The notes: generated from the letters alone by a model not told the origin. Counted from the first letter of the stretch, positions 43,031 to 56,764 are shown. The stretch: 64,000 nucleotides of DNA from Petunia secreta (GCA_029990175.1 JARKIP010000033.1:6882001-6946000), one strand, 5' to 3'. Numbers and translations: made by a program.

Positions 43031-43784
43031 CATATGCAGTTCAATGATACTTAGATATAAAGACTCGCACGATTGACAGAAAAGAATGCACGAATAGGAA
43101 AGAATTCAAACTGACGTCCTAATCCAAAACAAAAGATTAGTATAGTTGCTTGTTCGAGTGCGATTCTTCAGATCCTCGTTGACGAGTCTAGCTCATATCA
43201 ACGATTGCCCCAGTTCACTGCTAAGAAAAAGTTCCACGTTATGCTCCAAATGCTGCTGCGGTGCTGCTAAAATTCTGTAAAATCTCGACAAATGGTAAGC
43301 GAGTAACTGCTAATAAAATTTAATAAATGAATAATGATAATAAAACTTGCAGATGCTGGTTGCAATATCAATGATAAACTTGTCTCCAATCAACTGGTGA
43401 AGAAATCCGGCTTTGTGATGCAAGATGACTTCGGGTCGTTGGTAGACTGAAAATAAAGCAGTAAAAGCTTCAATTAGTAGAAACATAAATTAAACTTTAA
43501 ATAAAATTATAAGGATGAAAATGCCGCCTTTTCGGTAGTAAACCATGACAAAGCATAATGCTTTAACTCATGAAGAGGCGGTTTGCAATGCAATCTTGGA
43601 TTGTGCTCTAACCAAAAGTAAGAATACATCCGAAGTACTCTCATTACCCTGCTAGCCTTAACAAACTTATTAGCAATATAAGGTTATTGAAATATGTATG
43701 AGCAATATATAAACGCCTCAGGAGGCTACAAAATATACTTAAGAAAGTATAAAATATTAAAACACCTATCGAGAAAATAAAATT

Positions 43785-44571
43785 TACGACTTAGAGTCAT
43801 TCAAATAATTAATACCTTCGACGTGATATAAATACACTTTTGAGGCTATAAGAATTACGCCTTAGAGGCATTCAAATAATTAACACCTTTGAGGTGATAC
43901 AAATACACGCCTTTGAGGCAACAAATTAGCATTCAAATAATTAACACCTTCAAGATGATATAAATACGCCTCCGGGGCAACAAAATTATGCCTTAGAGGC
44001 ATTCAAATAATTAACACCTTTGAGGTGACACAAATACACGCATTCGATGCAACAAATTAGCATTCAAATAATTAACACCTTCATGGTGACACAAATACGT
44101 CTATGGGGCAACAAAATTACGCCTTAGAGGCTTTAAAATAATTAAAACCTTCGAGGTGACACAAATACGCCTTCGAGGCAACAAAATTACGCCTTAGAGG
44201 CGTTCAAATAATTAACACCTTCGAGGTGGCACAAATACACGCCTTCGAGGCAACAAATCAGCATTCAAATAATTAATACCTTCGAGGTGACAAAAATATA
44301 CCTCCGGGGCAAAAAAATTACGCCTTAGAGGTTTTAAAATAATTAACACCTTCGAGATGACACAAATACGCGTTCGAGGCAACAAAATTAATATTCAAAT
44401 AATTAACACCTTCGAGGTGACACAAATACACCTCCGGGGCAATAAAATTACGCCTTAGAGGCTTTAAAATAATTAACACCTTCGAGGTGACATAAATATG
44501 CCTTCGAGGCAACAAAATTACGCCTTAGAGGAATTCACATAATTAACACCTTCGAGGTGACACAAATACTC
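43785..44571. repeat. about 70-bp tandem repeat in element B
   Basis: Roughly a dozen units, 57-70 bp, combining TTCAAATAATTAACACCTT, CGAGGTGACACAAATACG, CTTCGAGGCAACAAA and ATTACGCCTTAGAGG. Some units lack the last piece. It lies about 0.9 kb inside the PPT. Confidence 0.88.
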
Positions 44572-47400
44572 TTATCGAAAGTGAACCCCTAGGATTGGCA
44601 ATATCTATAAATCATAAAAATAGAACTTTAGTAAGCGCTCTCATAAAGCAAATGTGAAATGAAAAAGATATGTTTAGAAATTTGCAATATGAAAAATAGA
44701 AATGCCGCCTTTCGGCCAAGTGGGAAAGCATCGAGCTTTATCCCAAATATCATTGAAATCTAAGTGATGAGAATCCTGAAAATTGACTTGCTAAGGTGCT
44801 TTATCTTCTGATGCGGGTCATAATGTTCCTGCTCTCAAAGAAAAATTGTTAGTTTTGGGGAAGGAAGGGGGAGCCTTTAATTTGTGCTAACTTGATCTTG
44901 ATCTTGATCTTGCTGGTGTTGCTTCCTTGGACTTGAATCTTAAATTATGTTCAGAAACTTGGCTCATGAACTTAATAGCATAGGAGTTTTGAAAAAAAAA
45001 TAGAGACAAGGTAAATTAATTTAATGCAATATAGTAAGTAAAGCAAGCATGCAAATGAAGTCCTGAATTTTAAAAATTTCTATCTTGACTTAAACTTGTG
45101 ACATATCTTAAAACAAACTGAATGTCCTTTGCCTTGTAACTCTGCAATGTTCGCTTAACCAACTTCAAAATTTTTGCCAATTCTGCCTCTTATAACCAAT
45201 GCTGCTTCTTGCAAAAGATTGCCCCAGTTATGATCATTTAAACTTTAACTTTCCTCATAAAATTTACTCCACTTATGATCTTCTAAATCTTCAATTTACT
45301 TTGCAAAATTGTCCTAGTTGTTCTTGACGGCATCTGCATTGATTGCTTTCGATCAAACTTGATTATCCATTTTATAAATTCCAATGTTCTTCCAAATAGA
45401 ACACGGTGAACCCTATAAAGGCTTTGACAATTTGTTTGCAATTTTGCCCCTTGCTTCTTCTCGAATAGGAAAATCTTCTTGAATGCGGATTTGCCTCGGT
45501 TTAAAGTCCCTAAATTTGACTTTCTTGCTAGATGCTTGATCATCTCGTTCTAATAAAGCTGCCTGTGAACTCTCGTTTTATCAAAAAATATTAACTACTC
45601 TTATACATCCTAGATCTTTCGAATCATCTTCTTGAGTGATTCTAAAAGAAGAAAATTCTATTTATTCAAATAACACTGCTTCAGCGTCATATACCAACAA
45701 ATAAAAGCTGCCCCAGTTGAAGTTCTAACACTATTGATATCCAACAAGTGTAAAAGGCAACTTTTCGCCGCATCATTCTCAAATTGTCCAGTTGTTTCAT
45801 TATGTCACAAGTAAAGGTTCGGCAGATTTGCTAATTTCAACTTTAAAACAACATAAATAAATAGTATAATAAGAATATAATGTATATTTTATTTCAATTA
45901 TTATAAGATAGAAAAGCGTGCAATGAAGAGTTATTTCAAATTGACATAATTTTTAAAGTACAATGCAATTCAAGGCCTCAATATAAATTATAATTGAAAA
46001 CAATGCTACTAAGTTCAATTGCCACGTTCTTCCAAAAAATGCGATTAAGCTTCTGGTGCTACATCATCCACAAGCTGGAGCGTTTGTCATCAATCAGATC
46101 TTGAGTCTTGCGTGATGTGAATGGTCAACCACTTTACAAATCAAACTTCTGCTAGAGAAATAAACAAAACAAAAGAAACCTCAAAGGGTAACTATGTTAG
46201 TTTGCACGTCATTATTAAGCTTGCACACAAGCACATAACATACAGTATCTAACACATTTTGAGCAAATAAAACAAGGCAAGCAATTAACATATGGCAATC
46301 ACAAGTAGTTGAGCGTAAATAAATATGCAAGTGCGTCCTAACCTGTAAGGTGCCTCTTTGTGTCAGAGGTAGGCCTAAGACACCAAATAGGTAATAATGA
46401 AAAGTAGTCCAAGCCAGTTTTGCAATAATCGAATTTAGAGTAAGTGAAAATAACAATAATAACGATTTCCCTTTCATTATAACTTGCTTTTGAGTACATC
46501 ATTGTTACATCAAAAATAGAAAGTACAAGACATAATTTAAATACATCATTTTGAAAAATATAAATAATTGCTATAACTACGCTGCATCAGGCTCGAGGAG
46601 GCAATGAAACTGAAGTACGTGCCTAGTTACGATCAATCCTTATCAGTTTAATTTCTGACATCCGGTCCCAAATATCGTTTACTCCAAAAAGAACTTGCTT
46701 GAATTGGACATTAATCAAGTAGATCAACCGTCTTATCGTCCTTGCGACATCTCTTGTCGCTAGCTTGTTATCTTCTTGCAAGTATCTCCCCAATTTCAAC
46801 TTGATGACGATTTGAATACCTCTTGAATTCAAGTGCCTTCTAGTCTACAAAATTAATAAACGTATTCTAAATTTAATTGATTGCAAAACTTGGATTGGAC
46901 TGAAGTTCCGTTATCACATAAACATATAATATGAAGTGTTGTTGGGTTTAAAACCCGTCAATGTAAAAGTGTAGTTTTCCTAACTATGGAGGCGGTGCCA
47001 AGGACCAGGTCCAATCTAAGGTTTATGCATGCATGTTCCTAACGGAAACTCTAGAGTTTGTTTACTAGACAAAAGGCTGTTTTGAGTGGCAAGCGGTCAC
47101 GCATTAGCAAAACTATCTGCTCACCCTGCAGGTACGCACACTCTTTCTTAAATGGTTTTCTGTGAGTTGCGGGTGCATATGCATACACCTCGCGAGTATA
47201 AGTAACAATGAAGAAGCTCGCAGGAGTGGGAGAAATATGAACGGAATGCCAGTTTATATGTGCACGAATAAAAGTGTAGTGACATGCTTTCAGTGACAAA
47301 CAATTGCAAATAATCAAATTAACTAAACATGCTATTTCTGCAAATAATAAACAAATAAAGAGCTATCTTGTGAAAACCTTGCGGTTAGAACCTTAAGGTA
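44572..47400. other. internal non-coding region of element B
   Basis: Nothing coding recognised on either strand. Words such as TTGCCCCAGTTATGAT and TTTGCAAAATTG (about 45190-45320) recur at 62370-62500, linking this stretch to the Tat remnant there. The 20 bases before the PBS match those of element A (GGTTAGAACCTT). Confidence 0.55.
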
Positions 47401-47418
47401 TCCCCAGCGGAGTCGCCA
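47401..47418 (-). other. primer-binding site of element B, tRNA-Arg type
   Basis: Minus strand TGGCGACTCCGCTGGGGA, three bases from the LTR edge. An Ogre hallmark shared with element A. Confidence 0.88.
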
Positions 47419-47421
47419 AGC

Positions 47422-48658
47422 TGTTGAACCCCAAAAATTACCATTTCTTAAGAAAAGATAGGTTTCGGGTATATTTCAACAATATGGGATTCCAATAGTT
47501 TCTTTGGAGTCACCACCTAATTTAGGAAAATTAGGAACCAAGTAATCAAATAATACGTGCATTTTCTCCGTTTAAGGAAAATGGTTTTTTTTAGAGATTC
47601 TAAGTAAGAGATACAATTATTTCCGAAAGAAGGTTTTCGCATGGAAAGCACTTTCGAAAATCAGTAAATTACGGTTAATCCTTCGGTTTTCACAAAATGG
47701 CTAAGTAAATGCGACTTTCAAAAATAATCTAAACGCTTTAAAATTAATGCAAAAGAAAAAATCTAAAATTATGCTTTAAAGAAATGTGAATTGAAATGAA
47801 ATTAGATTTGAAAAATAAAATTTTCAAAAATTGGAAAAACCTAATTAGTTGAAAAGAAGTTACAATTTATTGGATCAAGTTGCAATTTAAGGGATTTGGA
47901 ACCAAGTTACTATTTTATCATTTCCGGATTTGATTGCACGCGCTATTTAACTAAAGGTTCAAAATTCCTAAATAAGATGGAAATTCAAAAGAAATAAATT
48001 GCTCACAAAATAACCCAATAAATAACTAAACATTCATTCACAAATAATCGAATAAATTATCATATAATAATTAATTATATGGGAAGTCCTATAGACATGG
48101 ATTTCTACGGGATAAGGGGAAGAGAAGGGTTAGAAGGAAGAACCCGAAAATTGTGGAAGAAATGACTATTTTTTCATTTTTTTACATTGTGCCCATGAGC
48201 CTAGATATTAAGCGGCTCAACAAAGTATTTTTCTATTTTATTTGATAGTCTTTGCTTCTTTCGAGCTTGAACTTGAGTTCGCGAACTTGACTCCAATGCA
48301 ATTCCAAATCCAATAATGCAATGTAGCCAATCCGATGGTGAGTTTTAACCAAAACTCATGTCCAAGTAGTTCGTGACAAGAAACAAGAGAAAATGGGGAG
48401 AATCATATGTGTGCGTAATGTGATTAAATGCATTTTGCGGGGATAAGCTGGAATTTGGATAGAGGAACGAAATTAGCCTCTTTTTAATGATTAAGAAAAT
48501 TGAGGGGTTGCGCTGGTGAGTCAAAATTGGGGTGCTTTTTTCAATTCTGGCCATTTTCCTTTTAAAATAATAATTTGCCTTTGATTTTGAAAATTAGCCT
48601 TTCTTAAAAATAATTAAACATTAATTCGAAAATTTTGGGACAAAATTGCGTGTCAACA
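47422..48658 (-). repeat. 5' LTR of element B
   Basis: TGTTGAACCCC...GCGTGTCAACA, 1237 bp, aligned end to end with 41614-42847. Followed by the TCCAT duplication. Confidence 0.92.
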
Positions 48659-49085
48659 TCCATATAAACACATCAAAAGTTATTAGCCATGCACTACTTG
48701 GCTAACAAAATAAAAGTTATCCATACCTAATTACATACCAAAAACTTAAAAAGTTATCCAAATATTACGTACCCAAATTAAGGTTTTATCTTGTCGTCAA
48801 AGACACAAAAAACCAAATGTTTCCTCCATTGACCTGCTACATTATCATAAATTTTGTCCATCGGATTTTTGTGGGTATATGCTCAATGTACATCAACGAG
48901 TGCACTCCACATGAAGTGCCACTTAGATTTTATGGACAAACACTTCGTGGCAGTCTCTCAAACCCCCACATGTCTCCTTCCTTCACCTTGGGAACCAAGT
49001 CTTTGAAGAGCATTGAATTTCTAACAGAAATCGGGAACAGGAAGAGAATGGGCATCATTATTAATAAGAACTTTTCATCATCATT
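48659..49085. other. host sequence between elements B and C
   Basis: Begins with the continuation of the small-gene duplication unit (TTATTAGCCATGCACTACTT). A 122-codon plus-strand frame starts at 48817, but it runs into the LTR of element C and I recognise nothing in it. No supported gene. Confidence 0.5.
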
Positions 49086-49408
49086 TCTTAAACCCCAAAA
49101 AATTACCTATTTAGAAATAAATTTCGGGTATAATATGTTCAACATTATGGAGACTCCAAAGGATTTCTTTGGAGTCACCACCTAATTTAGGAAATTTAGG
49201 AACCAAGAGTTAATTAATGAGGAAAATTATTCCATATTAAAAGGAAAATATTTTTCAGAGATTCTGGGTAAGTGGTTCATTTATTTTTGAAAGAAGATCT
49301 TTGTTTATTAAAAGAGAACTTTCAAAAATCCACCAAAGGGTGGTTAATCAGGTGGTCTTCATGAATTTTAGTAAAGTAAATAGCTTGGCAATTTTAAGAA
49401 AAATATAG

Positions 49409-49560
49409 GATAAATAAATAAAGGAATAAATAATAAGTAAATAAATAGATAAGTAAATAAATAAATAAACAAATAACAAATAATAAGTAAGTAAATAAAT
49501 AACTATTAATTAAGTAATTCAATAAATAATCAATAATTAAATAGATAAATAAATAATTAT
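49409..49560. repeat. AAAT-type low-complexity tract
   Basis: Repeated AAATAAAT/AAGTAAAT tetramers with interruptions. The Y/F/L-rich frame on the minus strand comes only from this tract. Confidence 0.85.
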
Positions 49561-52500
49561 AATGATAAAAAAAATAGTACAATTTTAATTATATTTGTTT
49601 ACACTCATTATTTAACCGTGGTTTTTAATATTCGCAAACTGACTGACAGATCCCAAAGAAAATGAATAAAAGGTAATAATAAAGTAGTTAATAATAATTC
49701 TATTTTATAGGGCTCCTAGTCCGGTCTACGGGGAAATCCTATAATATGCTTTTCTAAAAGAATGGGAAAAGAGAGAGTTGAGAAGGTAGAACACAGAAAT
49801 GCAAACTCGTAAACGAGCCTTGAATTTTTTAAAGTTTTCATTTTTTCAGGAAACTTGAACCCGAACACACAGCAATTGCAACACATTTTACTTGCTTCCT
49901 CATAGACTCCTACCATAGACTTTCCACACTATTCTATCCTATCACCTAAAATAAATAGAACCACCCCGGGACTAGCTCCTACACCAACAATCCTTACAAG
50001 CCATAACAGGCCACTCCTAAATTAACTATAAGCTAACTGCTATACTTGCGGGATATCAAAACAAGCTCCACAACACATGCACAAACTTGTAAACCCAATT
50101 GCCTAAAACTTGAAACCATTCCCCACCTCTTTTGCAAACATCCATACTCCTCCAAACAGAACTCCAAATTATTTCACAATATATAAGGATGAAATTTCAA
50201 CTGTTTTCACAATACCAGGCAACAAATCATAAAATGTTCCAATTGACCTTTCACAAATAAAACCTCACTGGTCCTTGACTTTGGACAAGCCTCTCAGTTT
50301 CCTAGGTTTGCAAGGCTCACAGACCTTGCTCATAGAGCTCCTCATTAGTCCTTGGATTTAGTCAAGCCTCTCAGTTTCTTAGGTAGCCAAGACCTCACTG
50401 GTCTTCAAGGAGGGGCCCCACGGGTCATTTAAAGACACAGGGGCTTCATTCTCCTAGTATGCAACATGCACACTTAAGTTTTCATAAAGAAATGTAGCTG
50501 GTCAATCAACATAAGCCTGGACACATACAACATTACAACACTTTTCTAATACCAGAACATTTCTAAATATTGCATAAAACTGAAACAACCCATCTTCCTA
50601 TTGACCTGCTACAATCAAGATCTGATGTCTTGACTTCATCAGAACCAAACACCCTGAGCATTTTCAAAATCACATCTTGAACCAATCACTTAGACAAGAA
50701 TAAATCAGTGCTCATTATCCTTGACAATTACCAGCAAGAAAAAGAAGCACAACTAGGAATAAACATTTAACACATTAAGGAATTAAACGGAAGAAAAGGT
50801 AAAATCACCAAACCAGATTTCTTAAAACAACACTAGTTATTTTAAAAACAGAAAACTCAGGCTTGGAAAATGACCCTTTAGAAAACCTAAAAGCCAATGA
50901 CACCCACCAGCACTGACTTAGCAGCTCATTTATGCCCTGAACTTCACACACCAAAAAAAAAAACTGCACACACACACTGAACTACACCTGAACTCCCTAG
51001 ACCCTTTAACCTATGAATATGCTACCTGACTGCCTACCAACCTAACTTGACCAAAGACACTCCAAACCCTCTGCATATGTCCTTTCTTAACAGCCAAATA
51101 TACATCAGTCCTCCAACACCCTCACAGACCCCTTACACAAATCTGCAAGCCTAGACCATCACCTGCGCTTTTCCTTTACCCAACACCTTCTCACACCACC
51201 TGAAAACTCCTCATTGAACACCCTGAACAATCTATGCCTACTTCCTAAATCATAACCACCCAAGGAACTGAACTAGCATGCTTCTCAAACATACATGGGA
51301 CCAGGGAATATGTCCCTGATCTTTCAGCATATCAGAAAACATACCATCTCCAAAACAACCTACAATCAACTCATATATTCCAAACTACCCAAAAAAACTT
51401 CTCCTGCATTATTTCCAATACCATAAATAGGATATCCTACCTCATCTAGACACCTACAACAACTAAACTTACCTTTAGGCCCTTCACATAACTCAAGCAG
51501 CCCATGAAACTCTCCCTAAACTCCTATACTTCCTCACAGCCACTCATAGGCACACCAGGAATTAAGAACTTCACTAAACAAAGCACCAATAATAAAAAAC
51601 CTAGGACTAACAATACCAAGACAGAACAAAAAGGGTAAAGGCATGAGCCCGAGTAAAGAAATCCAGTACACGAGTCAATCACATGATTTCTATCCCATTT
51701 TTAACAAAATTTATCTCATTTTCTTGAAATTAAAAATCAGAACTTAGCAAAATAAACTGAACTACTCTTTGCTATTTGAGACAATCCTTGAGCACATCAT
51801 TAACCCAAGAACTAACATGAAGATTCATACTTTAATCCTAGCTGCTTTAAATAGTCTACTAAGGGTCAGTTCATTCACTTCTATTAACTTATGCAATTTC
51901 ATGTTTGTTTTCACAACATAAGCTTCTACTAACTCAGTGCAGATTCATACATAAATGATGAACAATACTAAAATTTTAGAATGATGTTGGACAAACATCC
52001 ATAACATAAAGAAAGTTGTCAAAAAAATAGGTATTTTACCTGCTTAGAGGCAGTGAACAAAGGCAAGGTTAGAGGAATAGTGACTCGAACAAGCGACGAC
52101 GATGAAGATTTAGAGACTATAATGTATCCCAAGAACCAGATTCCAACCTCCACTAATTTACTTAATGGTATATATATATTTTCAAAGAAGAATCGGTAAA
52201 ATTCTAAAGTTTATGCTGCTGTCCTTTTTTTATCTCCAAAAACCTAGCCCCCTAACTAAAACCCTGAAATGATAATTTATAGTAAAAATTTAGGGTTTTA
52301 CGTCTGTTATGAAATTCTGAGATACCCCTATGATTTTTTGATCCTTTCTCTTGTGAGATAAGGGTGAGAGGGTCAAAAGCATGCCCCTCTCGTCCTTATC
52401 TCCAAGAAAATGGATCAAGGGCTTGGATCGAATGGGTTTGAATTTAATGGACAAGATAAAGTGTCTATTGGGGAATAAATGAGAAAACTCCAAAATGCCA

Positions 52501-52640
52501 CAGCTGGAATAGTGTTACTCGTCCAGCAAGGATCTTGTACGTAGAAGATGACTAGGGGTAGGGTTCTTGAGGGAAACGGGTTTCTGGAAATGGGAACAAA
52601 GGAAATGGGCTTTAGGGAATTAGGCTGAAGAAATGAGACC

Positions 52641-52659
52641 GGGGGGGGGGGGGGGGGGG
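52641..52659. repeat. poly-G run (19 bases)
   Basis: An uninterrupted G19 inside the LTR of element C. Such runs are error-prone in both replication and sequencing, so the exact length should not be trusted. Confidence 0.8.
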
Positions 52660-53007
52660 AAATAATGTATGTATTGTATATGTTTTATATGATTTTTTTT
52701 TTTTTGCAAATATAGGCTAGATTTCAACACTTGAACGAATTTAACCCCCTTTTAATATAATCAAGTAAACGTGTAATTGCGCACCTAGGCTAAATTTAAG
52801 GCCACATCTTACACATTTAGCCCTTTCTTCCAAAATTCATTTATTCACGTTAATTAATTTTAATTAATAATAATTTTTAGACAATTGATTTTATTTAAAC
52901 AATTAGACATTAATAAAATTTCGGGACGAAATTAGGTGTCAACATATAAAACATTTATAACAAATTGATAATTTTAAAAGACCCCGGTACAAAATTGGGT
53001 GTCAACA

Positions 53008-53180
53008 ACTGCCCCTCTTTACTCGAAAAGGATGAAAGAGTTTTCAGGGTAAAGAAAGTTGACGTGAAAGTCATTTTTGTCACGGTAAAGCCAAGACGTT
53101 GATTCCAAAGACCAAAATGCGAGGCTTATGGACATGGCCGAACTCTGGTCTCCGAGTTGCCCACATATCCTCGTCTAAAC
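53008..53180 (-). other. PPT and conserved sub-terminal block of element C
   Basis: Minus-strand PPT TAAAGAGGGGCAGT against the LTR. The block matches element B closely for about 170 bases. A second shared block (TTCGTTGACGAGTCTAGCTT, about 53391) matches B at about 43178. Confidence 0.78.
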
Positions 53181-54200
53181 AAGAATCATGCCATATGTAG
53201 TTCGACGCAATTCGGGAAATAAAAATGAGATAACAATGAGTATCTTGTCTTCGATCTAGAATCTCGGACTAGGTTATGACCTAAGTTGGAGATACAAGAT
53301 AGGTAGACACAAAAGCTGACAAAAAAAAGGGTTGACACAAGGCGGACCTCTAGGGTTGACAACTTGTTCGAGTGCAATTCTTCAGATCTTCGTTGACGAG
53401 TCTAGCTTATATCAACGATTGCCCCAGTCCACTGCTAAGAAAGAGTTCCACGTTATGCTCCATATGCTGCTGCGGTACTGCTAAATTTTTTTGTAAAATA
53501 TGACAAATAACACTTTGATAATTGGAATAACGAATAACATAAGTATTGATAACATAGGTTTGACGATGCAGGTTGCGATATCATTGATAAGTTCTTCCTT
53601 CAATCAACTGACTAGGCGCTCCAACTGGGGAACCTCTAGGCTGATTGTTATTCTGAAACAATAAAGCGAGACAATAAGTAAAGCATGTATGATTTTACAG
53701 AATATGCAGTTATTACATAATAAGTCGACTAACGAGATATAAGGTCTCAAGTTGACTTGCCAAATCTATTGTTTACGCAGGTACAAAACATAAAGATATT
53801 GCATGACAACCAGCCGACGAGACACTCTGAATAATGGTGTCTCAAAGTTGACTTGTCTATTCAATAGTCTACACAGGTACAAAACATAAAGCTTTTGCAG
53901 TACAACCAACTAGCGAAACACTCCGAATGTGGTGTCTCAAAGTTGACTTGTCAAATTCCTAATTCAAAACGAGCTTCAACATAACATTTATTTGACATAA
54001 AAATCATAAAGATAGAAATGCCGCCTGTTCAGCAACAAACCATGATAAGCATGATGTTTTTAATCATGAAGAGGCAGCTTGCAACTCAATCTACTATGCT
54101 CCAATCACTTGATAAAACAAATGAGACATTCGGTCCTGAAGCATCCAATGTCTCAATGCAACTTGAAAGAAATCTCCATATCCTATTTTTGGATGGATGA

Positions 54201-54690
54201 ATCCTACATATCCCTTTCATGGGTGGAAGGACCCAAAATATCCTACTTGTGGGTGGAAAGACCCAAAGTATCCTATTTATAGGTGGAAGGACCCAAGATA
54301 TCCTATTTATAGGTGGAAGGACCAAAATATCCTATTTATGGGTGGAAGGACCCGAAATATCCTATTTATGGGTGGAAGGACCAAGATATCCTATTTGTGG
54401 GTGGAAGGACCCGAGATATCCTATTTGTGGGGTGGAAGGACCTGAAGTATACTATTTGTGGGTGGAAGGACCCAAAATATCCTACTTGTTGGTGGAAGGA
54501 TCCAAAGTATCTTATTTGTGGGTGCAAGGACCCAAAGAATCCTATTTGTGGGTGGAAGGTCCCAACGTATCCTATTTATGGGTGGAAGGACCCAAAGATT
54601 CCTATTTATGGGTGGAAGGATCTGAGATTTCCTATTTGTGGGTGGAAGGACCCGATGTATCCTATTTGTGGGTGGATAACCCTGCATATT
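54201..54690. repeat. 30-bp minisatellite in element C
   Basis: About sixteen units of 30 bp (GGGTGGAAGGACCCAAAATA plus TCCTATTTGT and variants). Since 30 is divisible by three, three plus-strand frames and one minus-strand frame remain open for 80-160 codons, encoding a decapeptide repeat such as GWKDPKYPIY. It lies about 1.2 kb inside the PPT. Confidence 0.9.
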
Positions 54691-55439
54691 GCAAAATTTA
54701 AGGTCGTCTGGCTTGTGCTGGTGATGCGATGATCGAGCAAAAACTAAAAATACAAAGAGAGAAATAAAGTTGTTCTGCATATGCGATGAGGCAAATAATC
54801 TTTGAGGAACTAATAGTTGCTAGTTCTTCTCGTTTTGCTGCTTGAGATTCCTGCATTCAAAGAAAAAATATAAGTTCTATAAAATTTCTGTGGAGTCGCG
54901 ACACTCTGCATTGCTCCTTCCACCTTGATGCTGAACTTTGCGGTAAATGCAAAACTTGTCCCTATTTAAATCAAAGACCAATTGTTAGTTTTGATAAAAT
55001 AATTTTTGGTTTGTTTGAACACTTAATTTGGCTTCAAAACTGCATTTTCTTGCATTGTGATCAGATGTGTTGTTGCTGCGAAAATCTAACATTCTTGAAA
55101 CTCTTCCTTTTGCACAAGAAAAACCATCTAAAATCTTTTGGCTTGGCTTATTTGGGGAACTTGGAATTTCATTGATTTTGGGACTAAACCCAATAAGGGT
55201 ATCAAAACATAAAGTAGTTCATTACAACGGGATAAGTAAAATTGTGACAGAGTAGCAAAATATAAGATAGTTGTCAATAAATGCCCTTTCAAGCTGCAAA
55301 GTGCGGTCCTTTTAATCTTCTTAACTTACCAACTGCTTCTTCTTTGAATATCTTGGGGCTAATGCCTCGCCTTTAACAAAAATTGTGCCTGCGGGTGGAA
55401 TGCTGTAATTACCACTTAATGGATCTTCTTGCACTATTA
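54691..55439. other. internal non-coding stretch of element C
   Basis: No gene recognised. A 62-codon plus-strand frame at 55067 has no supporting features. Confidence 0.5.
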
Positions 55440-56706
55440 TTTTGCCGCTATCAATCATGCTTTGAATCTTGTATTCAGGCCAATGCATTCTTCAGTATCA
55501 TACCCTTGATATTTGAATGATAAGCATAATGCTTTAATGGATCAAAATATGGAGGCAAGTGCTTAGGAATTGTTCCTTTCCTTGGTTGCAAAAGTCCTTC
55601 AGCTTGCAATTTTTCAAATATGCTTGTCACAGACTCGTCTAGAGGAATGAATGTATCTGACTTCCTCTTCTTTGATGTTGGATAATCGAAATGTGCTTGT
55701 TGAAATTGATTTTGAGAGCCTTGCAAATTTGGGGTTTTTCGCGATTGAGTGGTGTACCTAAATGAACCAGAAGGGATTCTTCCTGTTGCTATGCTTTCTT
55801 CTATCATTTTTCTAGTTGGATCAATTCAGAGAAAGTGCTGGCATTATTGACGACCATTTTGGCATAGTATATGCCTTCTTGCATGTTAATGAAAGCTGCT
55901 ATTAACTTCTTCTCAGGCAAGGGCGGATGCCTCTCGGAAGCCTCTAACCTCCACCTCATAGCATCTTTTGCAAATGACTCATGAGACATCCTTTTAACGC
56001 TGCGCATATCAATCATATCAGGATCTCCTACTATGTTGAACTTATATTGTTCCACAAAGTCATGAGCCATATCCTCCCATGTGTGCCATTTGATAAAATC
56101 TTGCTTGGTATACCATGCAAGTTCCATTCTTGATAAACTTTGAATGAACAATCTCATCCGCAAAGCTTCATTCTTGTCAATTCCAATCAATCTGCTGCAA
56201 TAATTTTTCAAATGAGATAGGGGTTCCCTTTCCATCGAAAGTGTTGAATTTTGGTATCTTATACCCATGTGGAAGTTTGATGTCCGGGTGAATGCATAAG
56301 TCTTCATAACATAAAATTTGAATGTTTCTAGAACGCAACTCATCTCTAATGACCTTCTTCAAATTGCGGATTCATCCCTCCATGCTACGCAAGTCGGTTG
56401 CCTTAATTTCTTTCCTAAGCAATTCTTGTGGACGCACTATCACTTGATCAAATCAACTGGCACATAGATAAAAGGCGGTTGGCATAAGGTTTCAGCTGGC
56501 CAGGCATTTGGATCGGTGAGATAGTCTTGTGGGATTTGTGGATAAATGGTATGTAGAGGCATTGGATAATGAGGCATAATTAAGTAAGGTAAATTGGAGG
56601 TAAATCTTGTATTTGGTAAAGGTTTTCTAGTTACAAAGTTGACGATTCTATTCATTTGGACCACGTGTTCTTCAGCATCTTCATTCTGCACATGCAAGCT
56701 ACACAT
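55440..56706 (-). pseudogene. Tat/Ogre gag relic (element C)
   Basis: Minus strand, in order: an N-terminal linker (IYPQIPQDYLTDPNAWP; about 56560), capsid start (LPHGYKIPKFNTFDGKGTP; about 56250), a frame change near 56225, capsid core (PLSHLKNYCSRL, LFIQSLSRMELAWYTKQDF, MAHDFVEQYKFN, FAKDAMRWRLEA; 56220-55960), a 1-nt frame loss in an A-run at about 55805, then a linker (PLDESVTSIFEKLQAEGLLQ; about 55650) ending near AYHSNIKG. The motif order is that of Tat-lineage Gag. No zinc knuckle is visible and no protease or RT follows. Upstream the frame is cut by element D. It would have formed the capsid of the particle; this copy is dead. Confidence 0.82.
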
Positions 56707-56764
56707 ACCAAAACCGGTTGCCTGAAGCTACTTTGCCATGTAACTTTGTCCTTGATGCAGATTC

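Larger units (their letters stand above)
41614..48658 (-). mobile_element. element B: complete non-autonomous Tat/Ogre-like LTR element
   Basis: LTRs 41614-42847 and 47422-48658, PPT complement at 42848, tRNA-Arg PBS at 47401-47418, perfect TSD TCCAT (41609-41613 and 48659-48663). The 4.6-kb interior has no frame with a retroelement domain, so it depends on another element for all proteins. LTRs differ at roughly one base in twelve by eye, so the insertion is old. It landed in the 3' flank of the small gene duplication. Confidence 0.92.
49086..53007 (-). repeat. 3' LTR of element C (about 3.9 kb)
   Basis: Starts TCTTAAACCCCAAAAAATTA, a degraded version of the B start TGTTGAACCCC, and shares GGAGTCACCACCTAATTTAG. 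Ends AAATTGGGTGTCAACA. The length is typical of Ogre elements. The middle (about 49900-52070) is rich in C and A on the plus strand, with no gene; a loose direct repeat (AAGCCTCTCAGTTTC) recurs at about 50289 and 50364. A second terminus-like sequence occurs 62 bases before the real end. Confidence 0.7.

Noticed and set aside
46181..46477. 98-codon frame with a signal-peptide-like start (MKGKSLLLLFSLTL)
   Set aside because: It lies in the non-coding interior of element B, with no domain and no supporting context.
48817..49185. 122-codon frame, with a faint resemblance to a sugar-transporter segment (GICSMYI...LRGSL)
   Set aside because: The match is too short, and the frame continues into the LTR of element C.
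49394..49582. Y/F/L-rich 62-codon frame resembling a membrane protein
   Set aside because: It is encoded by the AAAT-type low-complexity tract.
54219..54701. 160-codon repeat protein (GWKDPKYPI-type decapeptides)
   Set aside because: It is the 30-bp minisatellite read in frame; three plus-strand frames and one minus-strand frame are open for the same reason, and there is no promoter or codon pattern of a gene.
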